DNA of 64,000 nt from Lentzea alba (GTDB lineage Bacteria > Actinomycetota > Actinomycetes > Mycobacteriales > Pseudonocardiaceae): assembly GCF_011067745.1 (NCBI RefSeq), contig NZ_JAAMPJ010000006.1, forward strand, positions 124,001 through 188,000. Reading direction: 5' to 3'. The translations under genes and the position numbers were made by a program. Positions 40,459-49,278 of this stretch are shown here, in pieces; the first letter of the stretch is position 1, and the number at the start of each line of letters is the position of its first letter. The notes under the pieces were generated by a model. That model had not been told where the DNA came from. It was given only the letters and a program-made list of their open reading frames with translations, and did not search any database.

Positions 40459-42102
40459 TCAGAGGTCGCCGGCGTAGGGGAGGCGGGACATTTCGTCAGA
40501 GGTCATCCACTCTCGCAGGCGGTGGGTGGCCCGGACGTCGTCCTCGTTGTACTCGAGCAGCCGCCGGCGCTGGTCGACGTCGAGCTCGTCACCGTTGAGA
40601 CCCACCGCGGCCCGGTACCAGCGCATGGAGTTCTCGCCGCCGGCCTCCGGGTCGCGCCACGAGAAGCCCGCGACCGGCGCGATGATCTTCAGGCCCTTGC
40701 CGTGCGCGCACAGGAACTGCTCGCGGACGATCCCGAACAGGTCCACCCAGGAGTCCGACTGGATGAACTCCTTGATCTGCGCCACCGTCGGGATGCCGGG
40801 CTTGCCGGCGAACCGTTCCGCCGACGCCAGCAGCCAGCGGTTCTCGGCCAGCTCGTTGTAGCAGTAGGCGCGGAACGACAGCCCGCGCGCCTTGGCGCGC
40901 AGCCTGATCCCCGTCAGCCAGGTCCAGAACTCGGCGAACGAACGGGCCTCGTCGTCGCACGGCAGCGCATCCCACGTCACGAACGCGCGATAACCGGGCG
41001 ATTCGTCGATGTCCTTTCCGGACAGCAGGCAGCCCCACATGTACGCGCCGAGATCGCCGAAGCTCTCCATGTCGACGTCGACCTCGACGTCCGCGCGCGG
41101 CACGCTCATCTCGGGCACCCGGCGCACCAGCGACAGATCGCGCAGCCACGCGCGGGCAAGCACCACGGCATCGCCGAACGGCATGCCCACCAACTGGATC
41201 GGGCCGTCGGCAGCGGGGTCCAGCGCCGCCAGTTCATCCACAGTGGACAGACCGGCCTTGCGCAGGGCCGCCGCGTCCTCGCCGCGCACGACGAGGCTGA
41301 CGTCCCTGCCCTGCTTGAGATCGCTGTCGCAGGTCGGCCACCACGGGCACGTCTTGCAGTCGACGATCCGGGACGGCCGGGCCAGCGCGTCCTTCTGGTT
41401 CGCCGCGGCCAGCGCCACCGCCAGCCGGTCGCTGAACCGGGCGTCGTACTCGGCCAGCGCGTTGCGGCCGCCGGGCCACGTCGGTGCTTCCAGGTCGTGC
41501 CACAGCACGACGTCCGCGTCCATGCCGATCACGCCACCGGTCGCGCGCCCGTTGCGCGCGTACCCGGCGGCCTGCAGCTGCCGTTGCGCGTGCGCCAGCC
41601 GCAGCTGGTCGCGCGGCTGCGGCCGGACCTTGCGGTGCGGGTCGGTGCGGCTGCCGTCGGGCAACGGCAGCGTCAACGGGCTCGTGCGCGCGCCCTGGCC
41701 GGGGTCGGTGATCTTGTGCCGGACCACGAGCACCGGCACGTACCCGGTGGAGTCCTTGACCAGCAGGTCGATTCCGCCGCGACGGCCACCGCGCGGGTCA
41801 CGCGGCAGCGCGGCGCCCCAGATGTACGGCGCGCCCATCTCCATCGCGGCGAGCGTCACGCGTTCCCGGTCCGCGCTGCGCACGTCCGGCCCGCTCGGCA
41901 CCTCGAAGAGATTCGAGCCGACGATTCTGCCGAGCGCGTCCGCCACCGCGCGACGGTGGTTCGTCGCGTCCGCTTTCCGTTGTTCCGAAGCCGGATCCGG
42001 CGCCGCCTTGGGAGCGTCGCGCATCTCCGGATCGTTTTCGAGGTGCACCCGCCGCCGACAACGAGTGACCACGCCGGCGTCTAGCTGCACCTGGGAAGTC
42101 AC
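40459..42102 (-). CDS. TM0106-family RecB-like nuclease with RNase H-like domain
   Basis: A 547-aa protein. The N-terminal half is a RecB/Cas4-like nuclease module with GIDLLVKDSTGYVPVLVVRHK and a cysteine set of Cas4/AddB type: Cys15 (VTRCRRRVHL) and CKTCPWWPTC (C-x2-C-x5-C) near residue 265, expected to bind a [4Fe-4S] cluster. The C-terminal half is RNase H-like: VEVDVDMESFGDLGAYMWGC, and at the end RRRLLEYNEDDVRATHRLR with acidic residues. Probably a DNA repair exonuclease; the true substrate is not known for the family. Monocistronic, ends at the shared hairpin. Confidence 0.87.
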   Translation of the reverse strand: MTSQVQLDAGVVTRCRRRVHLENDPEMRDAPKAAPDPASEQRKADATNHRRAVADALGRIVGSNLFEVPSGPDVRSADRERVTLAAMEMGAPYIWGAALPRDPRGGRRGGIDLLVKDSTGYVPVLVVRHKITDPGQGARTSPLTLPLPDGSRTDPHRKVRPQPRDQLRLAHAQRQLQAAGYARNGRATGGVIGMDADVVLWHDLEAPTWPGGRNALAEYDARFSDRLAVALAAANQKDALARPSRIVDCKTCPWWPTCDSDLKQGRDVSLVVRGEDAAALRKAGLSTVDELAALDPAADGPIQLVGMPFGDAVVLARAWLRDLSLVRRVPEMSVPRADVEVDVDMESFGDLGAYMWGCLLSGKDIDESPGYRAFVTWDALPCDDEARSFAEFWTWLTGIRLRAKARGLSFRAYCYNELAENRWLLASAERFAGKPGIPTVAQIKEFIQSDSWVDLFGIVREQFLCAHGKGLKIIAPVAGFSWRDPEAGGENSMRWYRAAVGLNGDELDVDQRRRLLEYNEDDVRATHRLREWMTSDEMSRLPYAGDL

Positions 42103-42184
42103 TGGTGCAGCGTATGTCGCGCGTCGGGCTCATGTGTCGGCAACCTGGGCAGTAAGTTTCATCTGACGGAGGAGGTGTACCCGA

Positions 42185-42619
42185 ATGGCGCGCAAAGCGA
42201 AGGCCGGCTTCACGCCTAGCAGGGCGAAGAACCTGGTCGGTGTCGCGAAGGTGGTGGCGCCCGCGCTCATTCCGGTGCTGGCCCCGGTGATCGCCCGCGG
42301 AGCTGGGCTTTTGAGCGAGCAGTACGACCGGTACCGGGCGCGTCGGCTCGGCATCGACGTCGCGGACATCGGGAAGTACTCCGGCTACGGTGCCCGGTTG
42401 CACGCGCGGATTGTCGGTTTCTCGGAGTCGTTGGACGCATTGCGGGCTTCGGATTCCAATTGGGTTTCGAAGACCGAGGCGCGACTGGCTCAACTCCTCG
42501 CGGCGGTGCGCGCCGCCGAACGCATGCCGACGGCCCGACGCAAAGCCGCGCACCGGGCCGTCGGAACCGATCTGGAGATGCTCGAGCAGGAACTGCTCAG
42601 GCGCCTGAACGTGCGCTGA
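42185..42619 (+). CDS. DUF6474 family protein
   Basis: A 144-aa basic protein starting MARKAKAGFTPSRAKNLVGV, with an apolar stretch (VVAPALIPVLAPVIARGAG), YDRYRARRLGIDVADIGKYSGYGARLHARI, and a helical C-terminus with heptad-like Leu spacing. This matches DUF6474, an actinobacterial family of unknown function. GGAGGAGG is upstream. It overlaps the convergent BCCT gene by 23 bp. Confidence 0.85.
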   Translation: MARKAKAGFTPSRAKNLVGVAKVVAPALIPVLAPVIARGAGLLSEQYDRYRARRLGIDVADIGKYSGYGARLHARIVGFSESLDALRASDSNWVSKTEARLAQLLAAVRAAERMPTARRKAAHRAVGTDLEMLEQELLRRLNVR

Positions 42620-44264
42620 CGTTCGGGACCTTCCCGGTCACCTCGGCCACGGCCTTGACCGCCGCCTCCTCGACCACCTGCCCCGGATCGAGGTGCGCGG
42701 TGACCTCTTCCATGACCTCGGCGACCCGTTCCTCCCGCCTGATCATCGGGTCGGAGCGCAGGTCCTTCGCCAGCGAGACGCACAGCCCGATCATCACGAC
42801 CATGAACGGCAGGGCGGCGATGATCGTCAGGTTCTGCAGTCCTGTCAGCGCGTTCGACCCACCGACCAGCAACATCACCGCGGCGACGGCACCGGTCAGC
42901 ACACCCCAGAAGATCACCACGGGCTTCTTCGGCCGGATCGAGCCCTCCTGCGAGAGCGTTCCCATCACGATCGACGCCGCGTCCGCGCCGGACACGAAGA
43001 AGATCGCCACCAGCACCATCACCACCACGCCGGCGACCGTCGCCAGCGGGAACTGGCCGAGCAGCGAGAAGAGCTGCGACTCCGGCGTCGACTGGCCGGC
43101 GAGATCGACACCCGAGCGTTGCTCGAAGATCGCTGTCCCGCCCAGGATCGCGAACCACACCAGCGACACCGCGGACGGCACCAGGATCACGCCCGCCACG
43201 AACTGCTTGATCGTGCGGCCACGCGAGATCCGCGCGATGAACATGCCGACGAACGGCGTCCACGAGATCCACCACGCCCAGTAGAAGATCGTCCACCCGG
43301 ACAGCCACGTCTCCGTCGCGTCACCGCCAGAAGCAGCCGTCCGGCCGGCCATGTTCGCGAGCTCGCGGAAGTAGTCGCCCAGCGCCGTCGGCATCAGGTT
43401 CAGGATGAAGACCGTCGGGCCGACCACGAACAGGAACAGCGCCAGCACCACGGCCAGCATCATGTTGATGTTCGACAGCCACTGGATGCCCTTCGCGACC
43501 CCCGAGACCGCGGACGCGACGAACGCCACGGTCAGCACCGCGATGATCGCGACCAGCACGCCCTTGCCGACGTTGCTCGCCCAACCGGCCGCCTCCAGTC
43601 CGCTGCCGATCTGCAGGGCGCCGAGGCCGAGCGACGTCGCCGAGCCGAACAGGGTCGCGAAGATCGCCATCACGTCGATCGCCCGGCCCCAGCCGGACGA
43701 CGCCCGGCGCCCCAGCAGCGGCGCGAACGCCGAGCTGATCAGCGACGACCGGCCACGGCGGAAGCTGCCGTACGCGATGGCGATGCCGACGACGGCGTAG
43801 ATCGCCCACGGGTGCAGCGTCCAGTGGAAGAGCGTGGTGGCCATCGCGGTTTCGAGGGGGTCACCCTCCGTGCCGGGTGGCGGCTTCACGAAATGACTCA
43901 GCGGCTCGTTGACGCCGTAGAACATCAGCCCGATGCCCATACCGGCGCTGAACATCATCGCGACCCAGGAAACCGTCTTGAACTCGGGTTTCTCGTCGTC
44001 ACGACCGAGCGGGATCTTGCCGTAGCGGCTGAACGCGAGCCAGAGGGCGAAGACCACGAACCCGGAGGCCGAGATCACAAAAGCCCAGCCCAGATGCTGG
44101 ATGATCCACCCGAGCGCCGACTTCGAGAAAGTCGCCAGACTGGACGTGCCGACGATTCCCCAGGCCACGAACGCAAGCGTCAGACCAGCGGCAACGCCGA
44201 ACACGACCCGGTCGGTACGGCCCGGCTGGTCGCATTGGTTGTGCATGCGGCCGTAGATACCCAC
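42597..44264 (-). CDS. BCCT-family betaine/carnitine/choline transporter
   Basis: A 555-aa transporter with 12 membrane spans. Family marks: MFSAGMGIGLMFYGVNEPL near residue 95, FHWTLHPWAIYAVVGIAIAY near 140, and the Trp-rich motif TIFYWAWWISWTPFVGMFIA, then RISRGRTIKQF. GTG 44264 has GAGG 7 nt before it; ATG 44246 is the alternative. The C-terminal 60 residues are charged and cytosolic, as in osmo-regulated BCCTs, so it may be activated by osmotic stress. Substrate among betaine, choline, carnitine or ectoine is not readable. Confidence 0.93.
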   Translation of the reverse strand: MGIYGRMHNQCDQPGRTDRVVFGVAAGLTLAFVAWGIVGTSSLATFSKSALGWIIQHLGWAFVISASGFVVFALWLAFSRYGKIPLGRDDEKPEFKTVSWVAMMFSAGMGIGLMFYGVNEPLSHFVKPPPGTEGDPLETAMATTLFHWTLHPWAIYAVVGIAIAYGSFRRGRSSLISSAFAPLLGRRASSGWGRAIDVMAIFATLFGSATSLGLGALQIGSGLEAAGWASNVGKGVLVAIIAVLTVAFVASAVSGVAKGIQWLSNINMMLAVVLALFLFVVGPTVFILNLMPTALGDYFRELANMAGRTAASGGDATETWLSGWTIFYWAWWISWTPFVGMFIARISRGRTIKQFVAGVILVPSAVSLVWFAILGGTAIFEQRSGVDLAGQSTPESQLFSLLGQFPLATVAGVVVMVLVAIFFVSGADAASIVMGTLSQEGSIRPKKPVVIFWGVLTGAVAAVMLLVGGSNALTGLQNLTIIAALPFMVVMIGLCVSLAKDLRSDPMIRREERVAEVMEEVTAHLDPGQVVEEAAVKAVAEVTGKVPNVSARSGA

Positions 44265-44304
44265 TCGTAGACCTCGGCAAACTCCTCCGATTACCCTCAC
44301 CGAG

Positions 44305-44820
44305 GTGAGCACACGGTCGAGTGAGTTGCGCACCCTGCGTGGTGCCGCACTCGCGCTGACGTCTGCCGCGCTCACGATCACCGCCCACGGGCTGGGCGGC
44401 GGCGAGATCAGTGAGTTCATCCACGCACTGCCGCTGGTGGTGCTGATCGCGTTCGCGGCAGCGTCACTCGCCGACAAGCGCACCGGGAAGCTCTCGATCA
44501 TCGCCGGGCTCGGCACCGCCCAGCTCGCCCAGCACCTGCTGCTGACCTGGGTCAACCACGAGCACACGAACACGCTCACCGGGCAGATGTTCGTGGCGCA
44601 CCTCGTCGCCGCGACGCTGACCGGCCTGCTCCTGTTCCACGCCGAGAACGCCCTGTTCAGGCTCTTCGCCGCCGTCACCCGCCTGATCCCCCGCAGGCTC
44701 ACGCCGCAGCCGGTCACGACGCCGGTGCGGACGTTCACCAGCACGCCTTACGTCCGGAACCCGCACCACACGGACCTGAGACGTGCGAACGGGCTGCGCG
44801 GCCCTCCCTGTGGTTCCTGA
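44305..44820 (+). CDS. Multi-span membrane protein leading the copper operon
   Basis: A 171-aa protein with four or five spans: about 10-30, 38-55, 62-80, 90-115. His residues cluster on the outside or in spans (ITAHGLGGG; WVNHEHTNTLTGQMFVAHLV). The C-terminal 45 residues are basic and cytosolic. It starts 41 bp from the divergent BCCT gene and ends 44 bp before ycnI, so it is probably the first gene of the copper operon. A copper-related role is inferred from that and from the His residues. Confidence 0.7.
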   Translation: MSTRSSELRTLRGAALALTSAALTITAHGLGGGEISEFIHALPLVVLIAFAAASLADKRTGKLSIIAGLGTAQLAQHLLLTWVNHEHTNTLTGQMFVAHLVAATLTGLLLFHAENALFRLFAAVTRLIPRRLTPQPVTTPVRTFTSTPYVRNPHHTDLRRANGLRGPPCGS

Positions 44821-44864
44821 CCCCAAAACCCCAAACCCCTTTGGCAATCAGGAGCCACAACTTC

Positions 44865-45599
44865 ATGTCGACAAATCGATTCGGCGTGCGCACGCTCGCC
44901 GTTCTCGCCGTTGCCGGATTCGCCGTGCTCGGCACTCCGGCCATCGCATCGGCGCACGTCAGCGCCCAGCCCGCCGAGTTCACGCAGGGCGGCCGCGCGA
45001 CGTTCGCGTTCCGCGTGCCGAACGAACGGGACAACGCCGGCACCACCAAGATCGAGGTGACGCTGCCGCAGGACACGCCGCTCACCTCGGTGCGCACGAA
45101 GCCGCTGGCCGGCTGGAAGGCCGAGGCAGTCAAGGGCAAGCTCGACAAGCCCGTGACGATCGGCGGCAAGGAGATCACCGAGGCGTTCAAGACGATCACC
45201 TGGACCGCCGACCCCGGTGTGAAGATCGGGATCAACGAGTACCAGGAGTTCTTCGTCGCGCTCGGCACCCTGCCGGAGGGCAAGGACAAGCTGGAGCTCC
45301 CGACCAAGCAGACCTACGAGAACGGCGAGGTCGTGGACTGGTCGCAGTCGACCGGTGCCGACGGCAAGGAGCCGGAGCACCCGGCGCCCGCGCTGAAGCT
45401 CGCCCCCAAGAAGGCCGGCGAGGACGCCCACGGTGGCCACGGCACGACGCCGGCCGCCAACAGCACCGACACCCACGAGGCGTCGGCAGCCGGTTCCGAC
45501 AAGACCGCCCGCTACCTCGGTGGCGCCGGTCTGGCCGTCGGCGCGCTCGGCCTGGGCTTCGGCGTCGGCGCGATCCTGCGTTCGCGGCGCAAGGCATGA
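44865..45599 (+). CDS. YcnI-family copper-binding protein
   Basis: A 244-aa DUF1775 (YcnI) protein. Signal peptide to residue 30, after which mature His1 starts HVSAQPAEFTQGGRATFAFRV; YcnI binds Cu(II) through this N-terminal histidine. The core (NERDNAGTTKIEVTLPQ; PLAGWKAEA; FFVALGTLPEG) is family-typical. A His/Asp-rich linker (AGEDAHGGHGTT) and a C-terminal membrane anchor (about 215-240) with an RRK end follow. AGGAG lies 10 nt before ATG 44865. Coupled to copC by an ATGA overlap. Likely a copper chaperone at the outer membrane face. Confidence 0.93.
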   Translation: MSTNRFGVRTLAVLAVAGFAVLGTPAIASAHVSAQPAEFTQGGRATFAFRVPNERDNAGTTKIEVTLPQDTPLTSVRTKPLAGWKAEAVKGKLDKPVTIGGKEITEAFKTITWTADPGVKIGINEYQEFFVALGTLPEGKDKLELPTKQTYENGEVVDWSQSTGADGKEPEHPAPALKLAPKKAGEDAHGGHGTTPAANSTDTHEASAAGSDKTARYLGGAGLAVGALGLGFGVGAILRSRRKA

Positions 45600-46129
45600 A
45601 GCGCGCACTCGTCGCGTGCCTGATCGCTGGTGCGGCCGTGCTCGTCACGGCCGCCCCCGCGGCGGCGCACAACGCGCTGATCAGCAGTGATCCGAAGGAC
45701 AAGAGCTCGCTGGACGCCGGTCCGTCGTCGGTCACGCTGACGTTCGACCAGGACGTGCAGGGCGGCCAGGGCATCAACACGATCTCGGTCGTCGACGCCA
45801 ACGGCGGTCACTACGAGGTCGCGGGCGACCCGACGATCAAGGACAACGCGGTCTCCGCGAAGGTCAACGCGCTCGGCAAGGCCGGGCAGTACAAGATCGG
45901 CTACCGCATCCTGTCCGCGGACGGCCACCCCGTGTCCGGTGAGCTCACGTTCACGCTCACCAAGGACGGCACCGGCACGCCCACCACGCCGGCGAGCCCG
46001 GACACGGCCTCCGGTAGCGACGGTTCGAGCAACGGCCTGCCCATCTGGGTGTGGATCGTCGGCGCCGTGGTGCTGCTCGGCGGTGGCGTGTTCTTCGCCC
46101 TGCGCGGTGGCGGGGGCGCGAAGGCATGA
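45596..46129 (+). CDS. CopC-domain copper-binding protein, membrane anchored
   Basis: A 177-aa protein. Signal peptide ends at residue 24 and the mature chain starts HNALISSDPKDKSSL, with the N-terminal His ligand of CopC proteins; YRILSADGHPVSGELTFTL carries the second His. A Thr/Pro/Ser linker and one C-terminal span (about 148-170) tether it. Sits between ycnI and copD, with ATGA overlaps on both sides, so the three are made in step. Confidence 0.93.
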   Translation: MKRALVACLIAGAAVLVTAAPAAAHNALISSDPKDKSSLDAGPSSVTLTFDQDVQGGQGINTISVVDANGGHYEVAGDPTIKDNAVSAKVNALGKAGQYKIGYRILSADGHPVSGELTFTLTKDGTGTPTTPASPDTASGSDGSSNGLPIWVWIVGAVVLLGGGVFFALRGGGGAKA

Positions 46130-47145
46130 GCGACGTCCGGACCACCGCCCCCACCCACTACCGGGTGCTCGCCGGGCTCGTCCTCGGCGCACTCGCGGGC
46201 ATCGCGCTCGGCCTCGTGCTGGCACCACCTGTCGTGGTCGCCGGGGTCGTCGACGCCGGGGCGGCGGTCCGGTACGGCCTGCCGGTCACCAGGGTGCTGC
46301 TGGACGTCTCGGCGACCGTCGTCGTCGGGTTGTCGATCCTGCCGAAACTGCTCGGCTTCGACCGTCCGACGCACACCGAACCCGTCATGCGGATCGCCCG
46401 GCCGGCCGCGGTGATCGCCGCGGCCGTCTGGGTGGTCACGGCGCTCACGGCCATCGTGCTGCAGGCCGCTGAGCTGCGGCCGGGCAGCAACGTCAGCATC
46501 GGCAACGCGATCGACTACATCGGAGCAGTCGGTGCGGGCAAGGGCCTGCTGTTCAGCGCAGCCTGCGCGTTCGTCTACGTGATCATCGGCGTGATGGCCG
46601 TGCGCGGCGGCGAGTCCGTACCCGCTGAGCTGCGGATCCTCATCTCGATGTTCGGTCTGCTGCCGATCCCGGTGACCGGGCACGCCTCCAACTGGAAGTA
46701 CCACGACTACTCGATGGTCTCCATGGAGCTGCACGTGCTGGGCGCGGCCGCGTGGACCGGCGGGCTCGGCGCGTTGATGGCGCTGGTCGCCTACCGCAAG
46801 GGGCTGCTGGCGGTCGCGCTGCCGAAGTTCTCCAAGATCGCGACCATCAGCCTGATCGTGGTCTCGGTGACCGGCCTGTTCAACGGGTTGCTGGAGCTGG
46901 TCCTCAACCCGGTCGTGCCGTTCCCGCAGTCGATGTTCACGACCGGCTACGGCCTGCTGTTCATCGGCAAGACCGTGTGCGCCGTGCTGATCGCGGTGCT
47001 CGGGGCGCAGATCCGGTGGCGGTTGCTGCCGAAGATCTCCCAGCACAAGGTCACCGCGATCGTGCAGTGGGCGGTGCTGGAGGTGACCATCATGGGCGTC
47101 GCGTTCGGGCTCGCCGTGGTGCTCAGCCGGGCCCCGGTGAGCTGA
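46126..47145 (+). CDS. CopD-family copper transport membrane protein
   Basis: A 339-aa membrane protein with about eight spans and a CopD domain. Conserved segments include GHASNWKYHDYSMVSMELHVLGAAAWTGGL with several His, and LKVSVTG-like LIVVSVTGLFNGLLELV. It would move copper received from CopC into the cell, as YcnJ/CopD does. Last gene of the operon; its 3' end overlaps the convergent LysR gene by 23 bp. No CsoR or YcnK regulator is visible nearby. Confidence 0.9.
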   Translation: MSDVRTTAPTHYRVLAGLVLGALAGIALGLVLAPPVVVAGVVDAGAAVRYGLPVTRVLLDVSATVVVGLSILPKLLGFDRPTHTEPVMRIARPAAVIAAAVWVVTALTAIVLQAAELRPGSNVSIGNAIDYIGAVGAGKGLLFSAACAFVYVIIGVMAVRGGESVPAELRILISMFGLLPIPVTGHASNWKYHDYSMVSMELHVLGAAAWTGGLGALMALVAYRKGLLAVALPKFSKIATISLIVVSVTGLFNGLLELVLNPVVPFPQSMFTTGYGLLFIGKTVCAVLIAVLGAQIRWRLLPKISQHKVTAIVQWAVLEVTIMGVAFGLAVVLSRAPVS

Positions 47146-47965
47146 CCCCGGTCGCGACCCTGACCAGGCCGGCAACAGCCCGCGACCTGCTGTGCGGCGG
47201 CCACGCGATCACCGTCGTCACCTTCGACGCGTCCACCAGCGGTACCGCGACCAGGCCTTCGGGCAGGCCCGGGCGGACGACTTCCGGCATGACCGCGATC
47301 GCACGGCCGAGCGCGATCATCTGGAACAGCTGCGTCAGGTTGTGCACCTCCACCCGGGTACCGTCCGGGTAGGTGCCATCGGGTTCCGGCCAGCGCGCGA
47401 GTTCGGGCAGATCGACGACGTCGGCCATCCGCAGCTGTCCCGCACCGGCCAGTGGATGCGAAGTCGGCAGGATCGCGAACTGGCTCTCGACGTGCAGGGC
47501 TTCCACGTCGAGACCGGCGGTCGAGTCGTACGGCTCGTGCAGGATCGCCACGTCGGCCCGGCCGTCGAGCAGCGGTTGCCAGGTGTGGGCCTCGCACAAC
47601 AGCAGGTCGACGGCGACCGCGCCGGGTTCGGCGGCGTAGGCGTCGAGCAGCTTCGCCAGCAGCTCGCCGGAGCCCCCTGCCTTGGCGGCCAGCACCAGCG
47701 AAGGCCGGTCGACGGTGCGGGTGCGCCTCTCCGCCGCGGCGATCGCACCGAGGATCGCCCTTCCCTCGGCCAGCAGCACCGCGCCCGCCTCGGTGAGCGA
47801 GACCTTCCGGCTGGTGCGGGTCAGCAACGCGACGCCGAGCCGTTGTTCGAGCTGGGCGATCGTCCGCGACAACGGCGGCTGGGCGATGTCGAGGCGGTCG
47901 GCGGCCCGGCCGAAGTGCAGTTCCTCCGCGACCGCGACGAAGTACCGAAGCTCTCGGGTCTCCAC
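47123..47965 (-). CDS. LysR-family transcriptional regulator
   Basis: A 280-aa LysR protein. Winged helix-turn-helix at about 1-60 (ELRYFVAVAEELHFGRAADRL, QPPLSRTIAQLEQRLGVALL, TRTSRKVSLTEAGAVLL), then a substrate-binding domain. Divergent from the SDR gene (87 bp between), its most likely target. The effector is unknown. Confidence 0.93.
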   Translation of the reverse strand: METRELRYFVAVAEELHFGRAADRLDIAQPPLSRTIAQLEQRLGVALLTRTSRKVSLTEAGAVLLAEGRAILGAIAAAERRTRTVDRPSLVLAAKAGGSGELLAKLLDAYAAEPGAVAVDLLLCEAHTWQPLLDGRADVAILHEPYDSTAGLDVEALHVESQFAILPTSHPLAGAGQLRMADVVDLPELARWPEPDGTYPDGTRVEVHNLTQLFQMIALGRAIAVMPEVVRPGLPEGLVAVPLVDASKVTTVIAWPPHSRSRAVAGLVRVATGVSSPGPG

Positions 47966-48052
47966 CCGTCCACGCTATCGATACCGGCCGGGTATCGCTG
48001 CCACACCGAACTGATGTTGGTCTTGAACGCGGGCCGTACCACGATCAAATGC

Positions 48053-48772
48053 ATGAGCGAACAGACGATTGCGCTGGTCACCGGCGCAAACAAGGGCATC
48101 GGGTACGAGATCGCGGCAGGGCTGGGCGCCTTGGGGATGAGCGTCGGAGTCGGTGCACGGGACCGTCAGCGAGGCGAGGAGGCGGCGGCGAAGCTGCAGG
48201 CGGAGGGCGTTGCCGCGTTCTTCGTGCCGTTGGACGTGACCGACGACGAGAGCGCCACTGAAGCAGCCGCGTTGTTCGAGGAGAGGTTCGGCCGGCTCGA
48301 CGTGCTGGTGAACAACGCCGCGATCGCCGGAGGGTGGCCGGACCAGCCGTCGACCGCCACGCCGGAGAGCATCAGGGCGGTGGTGGAGACCAACGTGATC
48401 GGCGTCGTCCGGGTCACCAACGCGCTGTTGCCGCTGTTGAGCCGTTCAGCGAGGCCGCGGATCGTGAACCTGTCGAGCCACGTCGCGTCGCTGACCTTGC
48501 AGAGCACACCGGACGTCACGCTCGGCGGGGTCAGCGGGACCTACTCGCCGTCGAAGACGTACCTGAACGCGATCACCGTGCAGTACGCGAAGGAACTGGA
48601 GAACATCAAGGTCAACGGCGCCTGCCCCGGTTATGTGGCGACCGATCTCAACGGCTTCCAGGGGAGGGACACACCCGCGGAGGGAGCCAGGATCGCGATC
48701 AGGCTGGCCACCCTGCCCGACGACGGGCCGACCGGCGGCCTGTTCGACCACAGCGGACCGGTGCCCTGGTGA
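48053..48772 (+). CDS. SDR family oxidoreductase
   Basis: A 239-aa classical SDR. VTGANKGIGYEIAAGLGALG, VLVNNAAIAGG, NLSSHVASL, then GTYSPSKTYLNAITVQYAKE with catalytic Tyr and Lys, and CPGYVATDLNG. The GARDRQRG motif near residue 35 favours NADP. It belongs to the carbonyl-reductase-like group often controlled by a divergent LysR, as here. Substrate unknown. A parS-like site follows 2 bp after its stop. Confidence 0.9.
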   Translation: MSEQTIALVTGANKGIGYEIAAGLGALGMSVGVGARDRQRGEEAAAKLQAEGVAAFFVPLDVTDDESATEAAALFEERFGRLDVLVNNAAIAGGWPDQPSTATPESIRAVVETNVIGVVRVTNALLPLLSRSARPRIVNLSSHVASLTLQSTPDVTLGGVSGTYSPSKTYLNAITVQYAKELENIKVNGACPGYVATDLNGFQGRDTPAEGARIAIRLATLPDDGPTGGLFDHSGPVPW

Positions 48773-48773
48773 T

Positions 48774-48789
48774 TGTTCAACGTGAAACA
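48774..48789. promoter_or_regulatory. Candidate parS (ParB-binding) site
   Basis: TGTTCAACGTGAAACA matches 14 of 16 bases of the parS consensus TGTTTCACGTGAAACA; the right half GTGAAACA is perfect. It is between genes, in a window that is probably near oriC, where parS sites cluster in actinobacteria. The left half has two mismatches, so binding may be weak. Confidence 0.45.
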
Positions 48790-48843
48790 TTCGCACAACT
48801 CGGTGAGTGGTCCGATCAGCGCGACGAGCTGCGCGCGAACGGA

Positions 48844-49125
48844 CTAATCGGTGATCAGTCGAGCCGAAGATTCTTCACGCATGCGCGCCAGCCGGTTCAT
48901 CGTCCGCTGACCGCGACGATCGAGCTCACGGCTGTCGATCCAGCCGTTCGCGTAGTAGCGGTAGTCCTGCGCCAGCGCCACCAGTTCCGCGAGGTAGTCG
49001 GCTGACTTGCGCCGTCTCTCCTCGTCGAACGCCGCCAGCAGCGGCAACTGGGTGTCCACCACCTCATCGAGCAACTGCGCGGACCGCAGCGCTCTCCTGG
49101 AACGCCACCTCCGAGTAAGGCTCAC
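48844..49125 (-). CDS. Small helical basic protein, unknown
   Basis: A 93-aa protein from GTG 49125 (GAGG 8 nt upstream); GTG 49134 and a 140-aa form from 49266 are alternatives. It is strongly charged and helical: RRWRSRRALRSAQLLDEVVD, LAAFDEERRRKSADYLAELV, AQDYRYYANGWIDSREL. No known motif. It sits next to the XRE-TPR regulator gene, 153 bp downstream of it on the same strand. Confidence 0.6.
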   Translation of the reverse strand: MSLTRRWRSRRALRSAQLLDEVVDTQLPLLAAFDEERRRKSADYLAELVALAQDYRYYANGWIDSRELDRRGQRTMNRLARMREESSARLITD

Positions 49126-49278
49126 GCGCCGCACCTCGTCCTTCGCCCCGACCTGCCGCACCTTAGGCGCGGATTGCACGCCCGTCGATGCTGCATTCGT
49201 GTGCGAAGGTCCTGGCGTTACCGCTTCGTGTCCCACACCATCCAAAAGTGGTGCTATAGGACCCAAACGAGATGCGGA

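Noticed and set aside
41226..41236. Sequence TTCATCCACAG resembling a DnaA box
   Set aside because: Single, imperfect and inside the nuclease gene; no cluster of boxes, so no sign of oriC in the window.
48334..49005. 223-codon plus-strand frame across the SDR gene end
   Set aside because: Shadow frame of the SDR gene running into antisense of the next gene.
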